Assembly: GCA_003353825.1 (NCBI GenBank)
Contig: PIVW01000131.1
Span: forward strand, 1 to 12,792
Length of the DNA: 12,792 bases
Direction of reading: 5' to 3'
Origin: Chloroflexota bacterium
GTDB taxonomy: Bacteria > Chloroflexota > Anaerolineae > J102
Shown: positions 5,568-12,792 of the stretch, in pieces
Layout of the letters: every line of letters begins with the position of its first letter
How positions within the stretch are numbered: the stretch's first letter is position 1
Made by a program: the position numbers and the translations under genes
The notes under the pieces: generated by a model
The model's database searches: none
Seen by the model: only the letters and a program-made list of their open reading frames with translations
Told to the model about the DNA's origin: nothing

Positions 5568-5769
5568 ATGTTAAATGAGATCCTTTTTTTCAGTACATGA
5601 ATCGCCGGAAGGCGGCTACGAGGCTGAAGCACTAGACCACAGTATTTACACAGACGCTGATACGCTGGAAGACCTGCGAGCGATGATCAGGGATGCCGTG
5701 GCCTGCCATTTTAAAGCGGATGATCGTCCGCGCTTGATCCGGCTGTATTACGATTTCTCGTCATGCTGA
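5568..5769 (+). pseudogene. HicB-like antitoxin, frameshifted at a T7 run
   Basis: GAGGAG (5551-5556) precedes ATG 5568, which reads MLNEILF and then runs into TGA at 5598. One T fewer in the seven-T run (5584-5590) would join MLNEILF to SVHESPEGGYEAEALDHSIYTDADTLEDLRAMIRDAVACHF. The joined sequence matches the small HicB-like antitoxin family that typically reads MLNEIIFxVEEAPEGGY...SIFTEADTLEELREMVRDAVRCHF. A secondary ATG at 5575 is in the second frame and could still give a 64-aa protein lacking the first strand. The C-terminal RPRLIRLYYDFSSC is also shortened relative to the family. A single-base insertion, a sequencing error, or slippage at T7 restoring the frame are all possible. It lies antisense to the cas genes, between card1-like and csx15. 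Confidence 0.75.
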
Positions 5770-5770
5770 C

Positions 5771-5860
5771 CTGAGAGTGGGAACACTGAATCGAATTCTC
5801 CAAGACGTTGCTTCACATCTGGGAATCGCCAAAGAGGAGCTGTTGAGGGAGATCAGATAG
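5771..5860 (+). pseudogene. HicA toxin remnant, C-terminal 29 codons only
   Basis: Reads LRVGTLNRILQDVASHLGIA, then KEELLREIR and a stop. This is the C-terminus of the HicA proteins that accompany the antitoxin family just upstream; in those, a HxxLRVGTLxxILxDVAxxL segment follows the catalytic-His strand. It lacks a start codon, the N-terminal strands and the catalytic histidine, so roughly the first two thirds of the toxin are missing. It begins 1 nt after the antitoxin stop in another frame, pointing to an internal deletion spanning the antitoxin tail and the toxin body. Confidence 0.72.
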
Positions 5861-5935
5861 GGAGAGGGGGTGATGGTGTGGGGAAGTTGAGGAGGATCAT
5901 CGTATTCTGTTCCTTGATATGAAAATATCTGAACA
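5861..5935. other. Gap between the HicA remnant and the card1-like stop codon
   Basis: No gene, clear hairpin terminator or repeat is seen here. The left part is G-rich and the right part AT-richer. With the HicBA debris it makes a 443-nt break in the minus-strand gene run, so csx15 may need its own promoter; I could not identify a convincing one. Confidence 0.4.
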
Positions 5936-7135
5936 TCACACACGCCAGAAGGTAGGTTTCAGTGCTTCCTCTGCCAGCAACTGTCCAACATCATACAGTT
6001 GATCCCCTGCTATGACGGCGATCTCACGGTCCTTCGCCTGATGCATAAACCGTTTATAATCGACGAATCCGCCATCTCCCTCGGACGGAGGAGTGCAGGT
6101 TGTGATAAAGACACGCGAACAAAAGCGACCGCCTATCAGTGAACTCACAGACCGGAGTTCGTCGAGAAAAGTGGTGGACCATACCTTGGCACTCCCTGAC
6201 TTACATGAGCAGTGGATCATCTGTCCACCGACCATCAAACCGACATCGATCTCCTTTCTGGCTCCGGTCTCATTGGAGGGGATATCAAAACCAAACTCCG
6301 TACTATCGAAAAGCGAACGGCCAGTCTTATCTTGTTGTTGTTTGGCCTGATCCCACACAAATATCTCCAACCATTGACCTTTTAAGAAACCGGCATCTCC
6401 GTCTGAAGGAATCGTGAAGCGAAAACCATGCGTGTTATGTTCCGTTCTAGCGAGCGTCCCGGCTTTGACTAGAGTCTCCCAAACTTCATTCTCCTCAGTC
6501 GATGGTTGATACCTTTTTATCGTACACGTGCGGCGTCCTTTTCCCTTGTCATGACTACGGATTCTCTCCAACACAGTTAAAGCGGGCGAGCCAATCGTCA
6601 CGAACTGTGCTGCCAGTCCTCTGGCTTCGTCCAATGAAATAGAGAGCGCATGCGCATCAAACGTCCACTGTGGCGAACGACCAAAGCAGGCCATATATGT
6701 CTCTACATCCAAAGGTGGCATCGGAAATGACTTATTCGTCGTCAGATCGAGAACCCGCTGGTCATTTGTATTGACGTAAAAAGCCGGAATCTGCTGATCA
6801 TTCGCGTAAGCATAAGCGCCCAGTGCCATCACTTTCGTACCACCTGAAAGATTGATCACGACTGCAGCTCCTGGGTGACGGTCAACCAGTTCACGACATG
6901 CATCATGTGTCGCTTGCATGTTGAAGGCATCGACATCCAAACCGAGTGTTGTCGTCTCCAGATCTGCCATCGATGCCAATGCTGTGCGGATATCCTGCTC
7001 TCTATACGTTTCATCAAGTGAATTCACATACTCAATTGCTCTTGGGAGGATGGCCAGCGCCCCCAGAATCACAGGTGTAGACCTGCCTCCTGTCAGTGCA
7101 ATCATCACCGGTCGTTCATCTTGAGCTTGTTTCAT
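5936..7135 (-). CDS. Card1/Can2-like CARF nuclease (DUF1887 type) with altered catalytic motif
   Basis: 399 aa, close to the length of Card1/Can2. The N-terminal CARF domain (about 8-150) carries the ligand motif VVINLSGGTKVMALGAYAYA (92-111), as Card1 has VNITGGTKIMSLAAF. A linker/wHTH-like middle follows. The C-terminal PD-(D/E)xK nuclease domain (about 250-350) has GQWLEIFVWDQ (E257), KEIDVGLMVGG (D297) and IHCSCKSG (K312). Card1/Can2 degrade nucleic acid when cyclic tetra-adenylate binds the CARF domain. In Card1 the last motif reads IECK; here the Glu position is Ser (S310, CSCK), so catalysis may be weakened or compensated. The ATG at 7135 has GGAGG upstream and begins 16 nt after a CARF stump gene. 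I expect a dimeric cytoplasmic effector in the csm operon. Confidence 0.85.
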   Translation of the reverse strand: MKQAQDERPVMIALTGGRSTPVILGALAILPRAIEYVNSLDETYREQDIRTALASMADLETTTLGLDVDAFNMQATHDACRELVDRHPGAAVVINLSGGTKVMALGAYAYANDQQIPAFYVNTNDQRVLDLTTNKSFPMPPLDVETYMACFGRSPQWTFDAHALSISLDEARGLAAQFVTIGSPALTVLERIRSHDKGKGRRTCTIKRYQPSTEENEVWETLVKAGTLARTEHNTHGFRFTIPSDGDAGFLKGQWLEIFVWDQAKQQQDKTGRSLFDSTEFGFDIPSNETGARKEIDVGLMVGGQMIHCSCKSGSAKVWSTTFLDELRSVSSLIGGRFCSRVFITTCTPPSEGDGGFVDYKRFMHQAKDREIAVIAGDQLYDVGQLLAEEALKPTFWRV

Positions 7136-7151
7136 GTTCTATCCTCCATAA

Positions 7152-7289
7152 TCATTTGCGTTTGATGTGGATCTCCTGGAGGGCCAAGGCAACCCCACAG
7201 AAGGGCTCAGTGTATTCGATATGGCTGTCGGACATGCAATAGATTGTCACATAGGCGTCGGTTGCGCCCAGGAAGGTGAGTAGTTTCAT
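7152..7289 (-). pseudogene. CARF stump: N-terminus of a Csx1/Csm6-type (TIGR02221-like) effector
   Basis: A 45-codon frame starting ATG 2 nt after the csm5 stop and ending TGA 16 nt before the card1-like ATG. It reads MKLLTFLGATDAYVTIYC, then an HIEYTEPFCGVALAL segment and QEIHIKRK. This is the first strand-turn-strand-helix of the CARF domain of TM1812/TIGR02221-type Csx1/Csm6 proteins (typically MKLLTFLGTxxYxxTTY...FxxxALA). Nothing beyond the first helix remains, so cyclic oligoadenylate binding and the HEPN RNase domain are lost. The tight spacing means it is probably still transcribed and translated by coupling. It is most likely a deletion remnant; an independently functional micro-protein is the less likely alternative. 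Confidence 0.75.
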
Positions 7290-7291
7290 GA

Positions 7292-8449
7292 TTAGCGCTC
7301 GAGCAAAGTTACTTTAACCCAACCGAGCGGTTCACCTGGTTTGCCATTAGGCTTCCGCACCAAATGACGGCTCTTAGGGAAAGGATCACCGGGCTTATGT
7401 GTCCCGGTCGGATTCAGGCGATAACGGCTGACAATACTGTCGAAGGCTTTGGGATCAGCCTTGAGGTATTGATTCAATGTCTTGGTGTGCCAGCCGCCTC
7501 CCCAGCCTAACACCAGTAAGAACTGGTTCGCATCCAGCTTACTGAACAGGTCGATGGTATCGTGTACAAAATAGATGGCATCCGGTACATCTTGGCGGTC
7601 TTTGTAAAAATAATACTCATCTTCGAGCACGGACTTCGCATACATTTTACCAGCTTTAGCTAATTGCTCTAACCACATGATACCATCCTGCCAGTGACGC
7701 AACTCTGTAAGACGCCGTCTATCGAAATCAGTTTGCCTGTATTCAAACAATTCAGTGGGAATGTGGATAGGTATATCTAAAACAGTCCCTTTTCTAAGTA
7801 CTTCCACATCGACATCCAGACCTCGACTGCGGCCACGATAGCTACGGCCGGCGCTTGGGTAAATATGAACTCTCCTCAAACCCAGATTGCCTGAAGAAAC
7901 AGCTGCACTATCCGCCACTTGCAAAGCGCGCAAGAGATCGTGATTGGGATCCTTACCAAAGAGGTAGCTCTCGATAGGCTGGGCGGCCCAGGTTCGGCTA
8001 TTACCTATTCGCTTAAGATCGGGCTTTCGCTCATCTGCCGCCAATACCGCCAGAGCTGTCCGCAGGGCGCCCTTCAGGCTGGAACCGGGCAAATAAGGTC
8101 GCCCATGCACATCTTTGATCTGTTCACGGATGGCGATGGTGGCGGGATTCCCCTTTAGACGATATCGAAACATTGGATGCTCCTGTCCAAAATCCTCATG
8201 TGTCAACCAGTCCATTTCGCGCAGCGAAGCCAGGGTGCTGCCGACAAGCAAATCCGCAACCTGACGCATATTTTTACCATCTGCTTCTGCACGTACGAAC
8301 ACTTCATCCAGTAACCGGTTACTGTTTGCAAAATACACAAAACCATCCCCAGGGGCAATCCAGTCGATGTCACGCGTCAATTCCGTGCCGGTGCCAATAT
8401 GGATATCACTCACCGCTTCGATATGCGCCGTGAAATTACGTGTTATCAT
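7292..8449 (-). CDS. csm5: Csm5, RAMP subunit at the 3' end of the crRNA in the type III-A complex
   Basis: 385 aa, usual Csm5 length. Csm5 caps the backbone at the crRNA 3' end and is linked to crRNA maturation. The start MITRNFTAHIEAVSDIHIGTG is the Csm5-type RAMP strand-loop, with DxDWxxxGDG-like DIDWIAPGDGFVYFA next (27-41). The conserved RPYLPGSSLKGALRTAL (117-133) is the glycine-containing RAMP motif, and a glycine-rich LVLGWGGGWHTKT follows (312-324). The first codons overlap the end of csm4 by 14 nt, with AGAGGAG inside csm4 as ribosome site. Downstream, the CARF stump starts 2 nt after its stop. Confidence 0.94.
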   Translation of the reverse strand: MITRNFTAHIEAVSDIHIGTGTELTRDIDWIAPGDGFVYFANSNRLLDEVFVRAEADGKNMRQVADLLVGSTLASLREMDWLTHEDFGQEHPMFRYRLKGNPATIAIREQIKDVHGRPYLPGSSLKGALRTALAVLAADERKPDLKRIGNSRTWAAQPIESYLFGKDPNHDLLRALQVADSAAVSSGNLGLRRVHIYPSAGRSYRGRSRGLDVDVEVLRKGTVLDIPIHIPTELFEYRQTDFDRRRLTELRHWQDGIMWLEQLAKAGKMYAKSVLEDEYYFYKDRQDVPDAIYFVHDTIDLFSKLDANQFLLVLGWGGGWHTKTLNQYLKADPKAFDSIVSRYRLNPTGTHKPGDPFPKSRHLVRKPNGKPGEPLGWVKVTLLER

Positions 8450-9575
8450 GAGACGACTCCTCTTGGATTACCGCGGCGTTGGCCACCCGGACTGGAAATG
8501 CCAGACCATAGCGGAAAACCGAAATATCGGTTTCTACAAGCAATCGCTTTGGCGTTAAATCGACGATATCACCAAATGGCTCAATAGTGTCCGGCCAACA
8601 TAGCACACTACCGTCTCCCACCATCCGTACAGAAGCCCGACGCAGGTTCTGATATCCTGCTAGGCTGAGCCAACCTCGACGAAGAACGATTTCGTAACGG
8701 GCACCCTTGCCTAAAACCACCTTCTCTTCAGAACGAGGATGGTAGGGTGCAAGCGTGGTGAAATAACAGCCGGAGTTAGCGCTGATTGCCCATTCTTCCA
8801 TGGCCTCGAATTTTGGAACGAAGTGCCCGTAGCCGTAGCTGCGTTCACCGCCGATACCGGAATCACCCAAACGCCTGAAAGCGTTCTTGACCAACTCCTG
8901 CGTTGCTAAATCGGCATCCAGCCATTCTATGACCGTGTAAAGCCCGGCCACTACTTGCTTCGTCGAATTGAAATGCGTGCTGCCGATAGCAAATACGGTA
9001 CCGGCCTGCGATTGACGATCCACCGTAACACGAGTTCGGGGACCGTTACGCCACAACACAGATTTTACAATTCTTTGCGTTGCAAGATCAATGGCTTCGA
9101 AATCCAGAAGCGCAGCATATTCTTTCTGCGTCAGCCAAATCTTGCCGCCGTGAATCGTGATCAGATGGCCTGCGTCATCAAGAGCTTCATGGGGTATTTC
9201 CGCCTGTACAATAGCACGAAACACGTACTCTGACACCCAATCTATTCTTTTGAGATTCTTACGTTGGCGCATATCATCGGCATTCGGTACGTGCAACGCG
9301 CCAACGGAGGGGTATGGCAGAAAGAAGACCTCGGCTGCATAGGGCATCAGTGATGTAAGACGGAACGGCACCTCACTTGACATAGTCGCAGCCTTGAATT
9401 TGGTCAAAAGTTCAACCAGGGTCGTCTCACCAGCGTGTTCAGCAATCATCAAGCATAGGGCCGAAAACAGGCTGTCAGCAGGCAAGCTTACATCACTGCG
9501 CTCCATGCCGACACCCCTACCACCGAAATGAAATGGGCTGAGTGGCCGTAACCGGACGCGTGTATAACGAGTCAT
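8436..9575 (-). CDS. csm4: Csm4, crRNA 5'-handle-binding RAMP subunit
   Basis: 379 aa. Csm4 binds the 5' handle of the crRNA and docks Cas10 onto the complex. Visible family marks are the start MTRYTRVRLRPLSPFHFGGRG, the LPADSLFSALC helix start (31-41), the PRTRVTVDR segment (179-187) typical of Csm4, and the second RAMP domain's glycine-rich loop GDSGIGGERSYGYGHF (237-252). The gene begins 9 nt after the csm3 stop, with the AGGAGG site overlapping that stop. It overlaps csm5 by 14 nt. The fixed order cas10-csm2-csm3-csm4-csm5 supports the call. Confidence 0.95.
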   Translation of the reverse strand: MTRYTRVRLRPLSPFHFGGRGVGMERSDVSLPADSLFSALCLMIAEHAGETTLVELLTKFKAATMSSEVPFRLTSLMPYAAEVFFLPYPSVGALHVPNADDMRQRKNLKRIDWVSEYVFRAIVQAEIPHEALDDAGHLITIHGGKIWLTQKEYAALLDFEAIDLATQRIVKSVLWRNGPRTRVTVDRQSQAGTVFAIGSTHFNSTKQVVAGLYTVIEWLDADLATQELVKNAFRRLGDSGIGGERSYGYGHFVPKFEAMEEWAISANSGCYFTTLAPYHPRSEEKVVLGKGARYEIVLRRGWLSLAGYQNLRRASVRMVGDGSVLCWPDTIEPFGDIVDLTPKRLLVETDISVFRYGLAFPVRVANAAVIQEESSHDNT

Positions 9576-9584
9576 GACCGCCTC

Positions 9585-10409
9585 CTAATGGGTGACATGG
9601 GCAAATGTCGAGCGTGTCCAGTCGGCGATTTCACCTGCCTGACTGTCGGTCAAGCCGCTATCAACCAAATCAAAGTCCACACGCTCATAAGATTCGCCAA
9701 CACGAGCATAGACCGACTTGATCGTAAATTCAACTTTCCCTCCGCCACGGGAACCAAGCCCGCCAAGGTAGTCTTCTTCGACCAACTGCATCGCTTTAAG
9801 CACCTGCTTGAAGTGGTCGCGTCCGCTGACATCGTAAATGCCATAGACCAATTCGAAGCCTTCAAAGATAGACCCCGCAGGCACACGTTCAATCTGACGG
9901 GGCGTGGCAGCGGAGGTTACGCGATCGATTGTGGCTTCCCACTTGATTTCTGTGAACGGGAAGTCTGTCTGTGCCTTCTCCAGGGCCTCGGCGCTGGCAT
10001 CGCTGAGCGATACATCACGCACAATCAGGCTGGTGGGGTGTGGTACTGGCTCGTCACCTGTCACGCCGAACACCGAGCAAACTGGGCACACTTTAAATTG
10101 GGCGTGATAGACCGGTACGGTTAAGCCCTTTGACTGGCAGGTATGGATGTAGACCCCTTTACCAACCGGGAAGTTTTGTAACTTACCGTGTACACGTTCG
10201 CTTAAGCTACGCATTTTCCCGCGCAGACTGGAGCCAGGGATATAGGGTCGATTGGTTAGTGGGTCGCGAATCACGGGAGAATCCACGCCGCCGATTTCCA
10301 GGGCGCCGGACGCGCCACCGATATGCAATCCGGTCACAGCCTTGATGTCGGCCTGGATGATGACTCGGCCATGCAGTGTTACTCTGCGATCTTCGGTACT
10401 GTTAGTCAT
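9585..10409 (-). CDS. csm3: Csm3, backbone RAMP subunit and target-RNA endonuclease
   Basis: 274 aa. Several Csm3 copies form the crRNA-binding filament and cut the bound target RNA at 6-nt intervals. TGLHIGG (26-32) and GVDSPVIRDPLTNRPYIPGS (41-60) are canonical. By alignment with characterised Csm3, D43 in GGVDSPVIRD occupies the catalytic Asp position, so target slicing should be intact. SSLRGKMRSL (60-69) is the RAMP crRNA-contact motif, C91 with CPVCSVFG (108-115) resembles the zinc-binding element, and LGGLGSRGGGKVEF (215-228) is the C-terminal glycine-rich loop. It starts after AGGAGACTATC, 9 nt past the csm2 stop. Confidence 0.96.
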   Translation of the reverse strand: MTNSTEDRRVTLHGRVIIQADIKAVTGLHIGGASGALEIGGVDSPVIRDPLTNRPYIPGSSLRGKMRSLSERVHGKLQNFPVGKGVYIHTCQSKGLTVPVYHAQFKVCPVCSVFGVTGDEPVPHPTSLIVRDVSLSDASAEALEKAQTDFPFTEIKWEATIDRVTSAATPRQIERVPAGSIFEGFELVYGIYDVSGRDHFKQVLKAMQLVEEDYLGGLGSRGGGKVEFTIKSVYARVGESYERVDFDLVDSGLTDSQAGEIADWTRSTFAHVTH

Positions 10410-10418
10410 GATAGTCTC

Positions 10419-10832
10419 CTAGTTCTTTCCACCGTAAGAAGTGTGATAAGCGATGATTGCCTCAAATAGTTCAACGAAACGTTGAAAGCGATCACTTTGC
10501 ACCACAACGGACCTATCGGCAGCGATGTAGTCAATTGCATCGGACAACACATCTGCCAAAGGACGCACCTCATCCTTTCGTTTGGCTTGATAGGCCAGAC
10601 GAGGCTTCAGCAACAGCACATTCCGAAGCTGATCTCGTATCAGCTTCTGATCACCGTCCGCTTGCCATGTAGCCTCGATACGACGCACTGTACCGTAAGC
10701 ATTACGCATCTGACTTTTCGATAGTTTTGTTCTCGCCAACTCCTTCCCGAACCGTTCAGCTTCGTTAACGAGAAGGATGGGGTCACCATCAAGAATCTTG
10801 CGAACATCTTGATTGCTGATCTTTTGTGCCAT
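10419..10832 (-). CDS. csm2: Csm2, small helical subunit of the type III-A complex
   Basis: 137 aa, all-helical, typical of Csm2, the small subunit that lines the target RNA and bridges the Csm3 filament to Cas10. The segment LARTKLSKSQMRNAYGTVRRIE (about 32-53) corresponds to the family's L-T/S-x-S-Q-x-R-x-x-Y-x-x-V-R-R-I pattern, and NVLLLKPRLAYQAKR (about 69-83) to its second conserved helix. The start MAQKISNQ at 10832 was chosen over a longer in-frame start at 10994 that would lie deep inside cas10. AGGAGAG is well placed before 10832, and the ATG is 2 nt past the cas10 stop. This is an operon-coupled start. Confidence 0.93.
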   Translation of the reverse strand: MAQKISNQDVRKILDGDPILLVNEAERFGKELARTKLSKSQMRNAYGTVRRIEATWQADGDQKLIRDQLRNVLLLKPRLAYQAKRKDEVRPLADVLSDAIDYIAADRSVVVQSDRFQRFVELFEAIIAYHTSYGGKN

Positions 10833-10834
10833 GA

Positions 10835-12792
10835 TTATCTCTCCTGTCGTGTGAGCCATTGCGCCCAGCGTGCAGCTAGGCCTAGGTCGGTTATCCTGCC
10901 TGATAGCAAGTTTCTTTCCAGCTCCGCCATTTCGACTGACGCATTTCGTTGCTTGCCAATACGGAATAATGAATAGGCTTGTTTCCACATCCACGGGCCA
11001 TAGAACAACCTTGCTTTACGACCATCGCTGTACTCGTATATGCCATCAGCGCCTATGGCTCGGCCCGTTCTATTGTCAACTTCATGGTCCTTGTAGTAAC
11101 GCCGGGCGATGGCCATCAAGGTTGTCAGCACACTTTTGGGCAAATTCTTACCCCTTTCATCCACCAAAGAGACTAGCAGATCCTTAAATCCCTCTACCTC
11201 TTTGAAGTCATGCCAGCGATAGGACGCTCCCAGGAAAGTGATAGCATCTTTGGTGACTACGTTTTCCTGAGCCTCAAAGTGTTTGGCAACTTCGAGCGCT
11301 TCGAGCGCTTCATTCGCAGCGGTATGCAGGGGCGACTTCTCGCCTACGACAGCAATGCCAGCCGACAGGTGAATGGCCGGGTGCATGCCGGTGTAGTCAT
11401 TGAAATCATCATATATAGCACGTGCCAATTCTGTCATTGCCGACCATGGACCGGTAATGAACAGGTCATCACCGCCTGCGAACAGTACATAAAACCAGCC
11501 CTCTCCTTTGTCGAGACGCCCGCAGACGTAAGGTAGCCAACCGGCAAAAAATCGCTCAACCGTCTGGCTAATCTCACTCGTCTGCGCGAGAGTTCGCTTC
11601 GGCAAGCCTTTGACGAGAAGAAGGCCCAGGTCATCAACGTCCATGCGTAATACGCCCAGGCGCTTTAGCCCGCCCTCGCTGGCTGCTGCCAACTGATCGT
11701 TCGGCTTAATGGTGCGCCCGTCCATTGGCGTCGTGTGCGCCACCAGTCGTTGAGCATCTACGCCCTCCTGCGGAAATCCGCCGAGATCCAATGACACTGT
11801 AACTTCGCCGCGTTCATGGGCTTCTCCAATGCAATACCACCAGCCACCGCTTACAGCATGCAAACACCTCTGCCAAGCGCTTACTTCAGTGGGACTCTCT
11901 TTTCCCAACAGTAGCCTGGCACCTCTGTGCCCCAGGGCGTTGGCGAGTTGGTTGAAGCCCATGCACTCAGGGCAAATCTTGTTAGAGCGAATGGAAATAC
12001 CCTCGGATATATCCTGATCGAGTGCATCAAAAGTTTCATCAGAGCGCCTTTGTCGTCGGCAAACTGCACAAAAATCATCGGTCTCTGAAGCTTCCTGCTG
12101 AAATAGCATCTTCCAGCCATCGTCATCTTCTATCGCCAAATCTCCAAACGGTCTGAATTTCAACTCGGCCACGGCATCTTTGATTGATTTCTCGTACAAT
12201 TGCCATAACGAGGTCATCTGTCCAGTAGCATCTTGAACCGATGGTGAGGTGGACGATAGTGCTTCCAGAGGTATTTCGATTCCGGCCAATGCCACCGCAA
12301 GATCTCCATGGAAGCCATCAAACCGGCCGCTATCCATGTCGATACCCTTCAACAAAATCCGGTTTACATCCAACGCAACATTCCTTATACTCTCCTGAAT
12401 GGTCTGTCCCCACGGAGTCAGTAGAAGAAAATTACCACCGGCATCGTAAATCACGTTCGCTTGGCTCAATTGAAGTTCACTCAACAGTCGCAATACCAGA
12501 GCATCGCCGAGAAATTGGATGAAAGAGGACCGTCCGCGCATCGCCTTGGCAGCACCCTTAGAGGTCACCAGGTTAATGGTGCGTTGAATACCTGGAATGT
12601 CGCCACTTACAAGACCAATCTTCGAGGGTGTATCCTTTATGCTTTTACTAATAAATACTAGCGCCGACACTGACTTCCATTGTTGGAATAAGGAAACTCC
12701 TGCTTCGCCATAAGTATTTGGTAGCGTGCTGGCAAATACTTGCATCATGCCATAGAAGCGGTCCAAATCTAACTCCGTATCTCCTCCTGCTT
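10835..12792 (-). CDS. cas10: Cas10/Csm1, large subunit and cyclic oligoadenylate synthase (5' end outside the window)
   Basis: The frame stays open to the window edge, reading AGGDTELDLDRFYGMMQ before the first possible TTG at 12764-12766. The sequence corresponds to the region after the HD domain, so the true start and any HD DNase domain are beyond 12792. Numbered from that TTG: palm-1 start LVSGDIPGIQR (52-62) and AMRGRSSFIQFLGDAL; a zinc ribbon with C233/C236 and C265/C268; palm 2 with LRMDVDDLGLLLVKG (373-387); and the catalytic AGGDDLFITG (430-439, nt 11465-11476 for GGDD). Intact GGDD predicts conversion of ATP to cyclic oligoadenylate on target RNA binding, which fits three CARF-type genes downstream. 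The C-terminal helical domain is complete. Its stop is 2 nt before csm2. Confidence 0.96.
   Translation of the reverse strand, partial: AGGDTELDLDRFYGMMQVFASTLPNTYGEAGVSLFQQWKSVSALVFISKSIKDTPSKIGLVSGDIPGIQRTINLVTSKGAAKAMRGRSSFIQFLGDALVLRLLSELQLSQANVIYDAGGNFLLLTPWGQTIQESIRNVALDVNRILLKGIDMDSGRFDGFHGDLAVALAGIEIPLEALSSTSPSVQDATGQMTSLWQLYEKSIKDAVAELKFRPFGDLAIEDDDGWKMLFQQEASETDDFCAVCRRQRRSDETFDALDQDISEGISIRSNKICPECMGFNQLANALGHRGARLLLGKESPTEVSAWQRCLHAVSGGWWYCIGEAHERGEVTVSLDLGGFPQEGVDAQRLVAHTTPMDGRTIKPNDQLAAASEGGLKRLGVLRMDVDDLGLLLVKGLPKRTLAQTSEISQTVERFFAGWLPYVCGRLDKGEGWFYVLFAGGDDLFITGPWSAMTELARAIYDDFNDYTGMHPAIHLSAGIAVVGEKSPLHTAANEALEALEVAKHFEAQENVVTKDAITFLGASYRWHDFKEVEGFKDLLVSLVDERGKNLPKSVLTTLMAIARRYYKDHEVDNRTGRAIGADGIYEYSDGRKARLFYGPWMWKQAYSLFRIGKQRNASVEMAELERNLLSGRITDLGLAARWAQWLTRQER

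Noticed and set aside
9588..10124. Plus-strand frame of 178 codons opposite csm3
   Set aside because: Exact antisense of a well-supported csm3 gene, with no family similarity and no ribosome site; a shadow frame.
10833..10994. Longer N-terminal version of csm2 starting at 10994
   Set aside because: The extra 54 residues lie entirely within cas10, have no family similarity, and a good ribosome site precedes 10832.

Overview
The window is most of a type III-A (Csm) CRISPR-Cas locus. All cas genes lie on the minus strand, so the locus reads from right to left. Organism: bacterial. The split RT/Cas1 pair, the TM-CARF and Csx15 accessory genes, TumE-type and HicBA-type toxin-antitoxin (TA) remnants and abundant short tandem repeats resemble what I know from Chloroflexota (Anaerolineae/Roseiflexus-like). 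This is a guess from gene content; no rRNA or housekeeping gene is present to confirm it.

Layout in transcription order (12792 down to 1). cas10/csm1 is open at the window edge and lacks its N-terminus. It is followed by csm2, csm3, csm4 and csm5 with overlaps or gaps of a few bases, i.e. one operon. After csm5 comes a 45-codon stump of a CARF protein (Csx1/Csm6 N-terminus). Next is a Card1/Can2-like CARF nuclease, then csx15 overlapping by 4 nt a gene for a two-helix membrane protein with a C-terminal CARF domain. Last come cas6, a stand-alone group II intron-like reverse transcriptase and cas1. An octamer tandem array begins at the cas1 stop codon and runs off the left edge. No CRISPR repeat-spacer array and no cas2 are visible.

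Two gaps in the minus-strand cluster hold plus-strand TA debris. At 3554-4221 an intact antitoxin-like gene precedes a TumE/DUF6516-like toxin broken by two in-frame stops. At 5568-5860 a frameshifted HicB-like antitoxin is followed by only the last 29 codons of a HicA toxin. A short degenerate copy of the cas6 5' end lies at 4258-4322.

How it should work: Cas6 trims pre-crRNA, Csm2-5 and Cas10 bind crRNA and target RNA, and the intact Cas10 GGDD palm makes cyclic oligoadenylate. That messenger would switch on the Card1-like nuclease and the membrane CARF protein, with Csx15 as the probable off-switch or buffer. Cas1 and the RT would acquire spacers, possibly from RNA. The adaptation end (cas1, RT, cas6) is visibly more GC-rich than the Csm/effector end, suggesting the locus was assembled from parts. 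The most unusual content is the record of turnover: a lost CARF effector, a lost cas6 copy and two decayed TA modules inside one locus, beside a membrane CARF effector whose mechanism I cannot assign.
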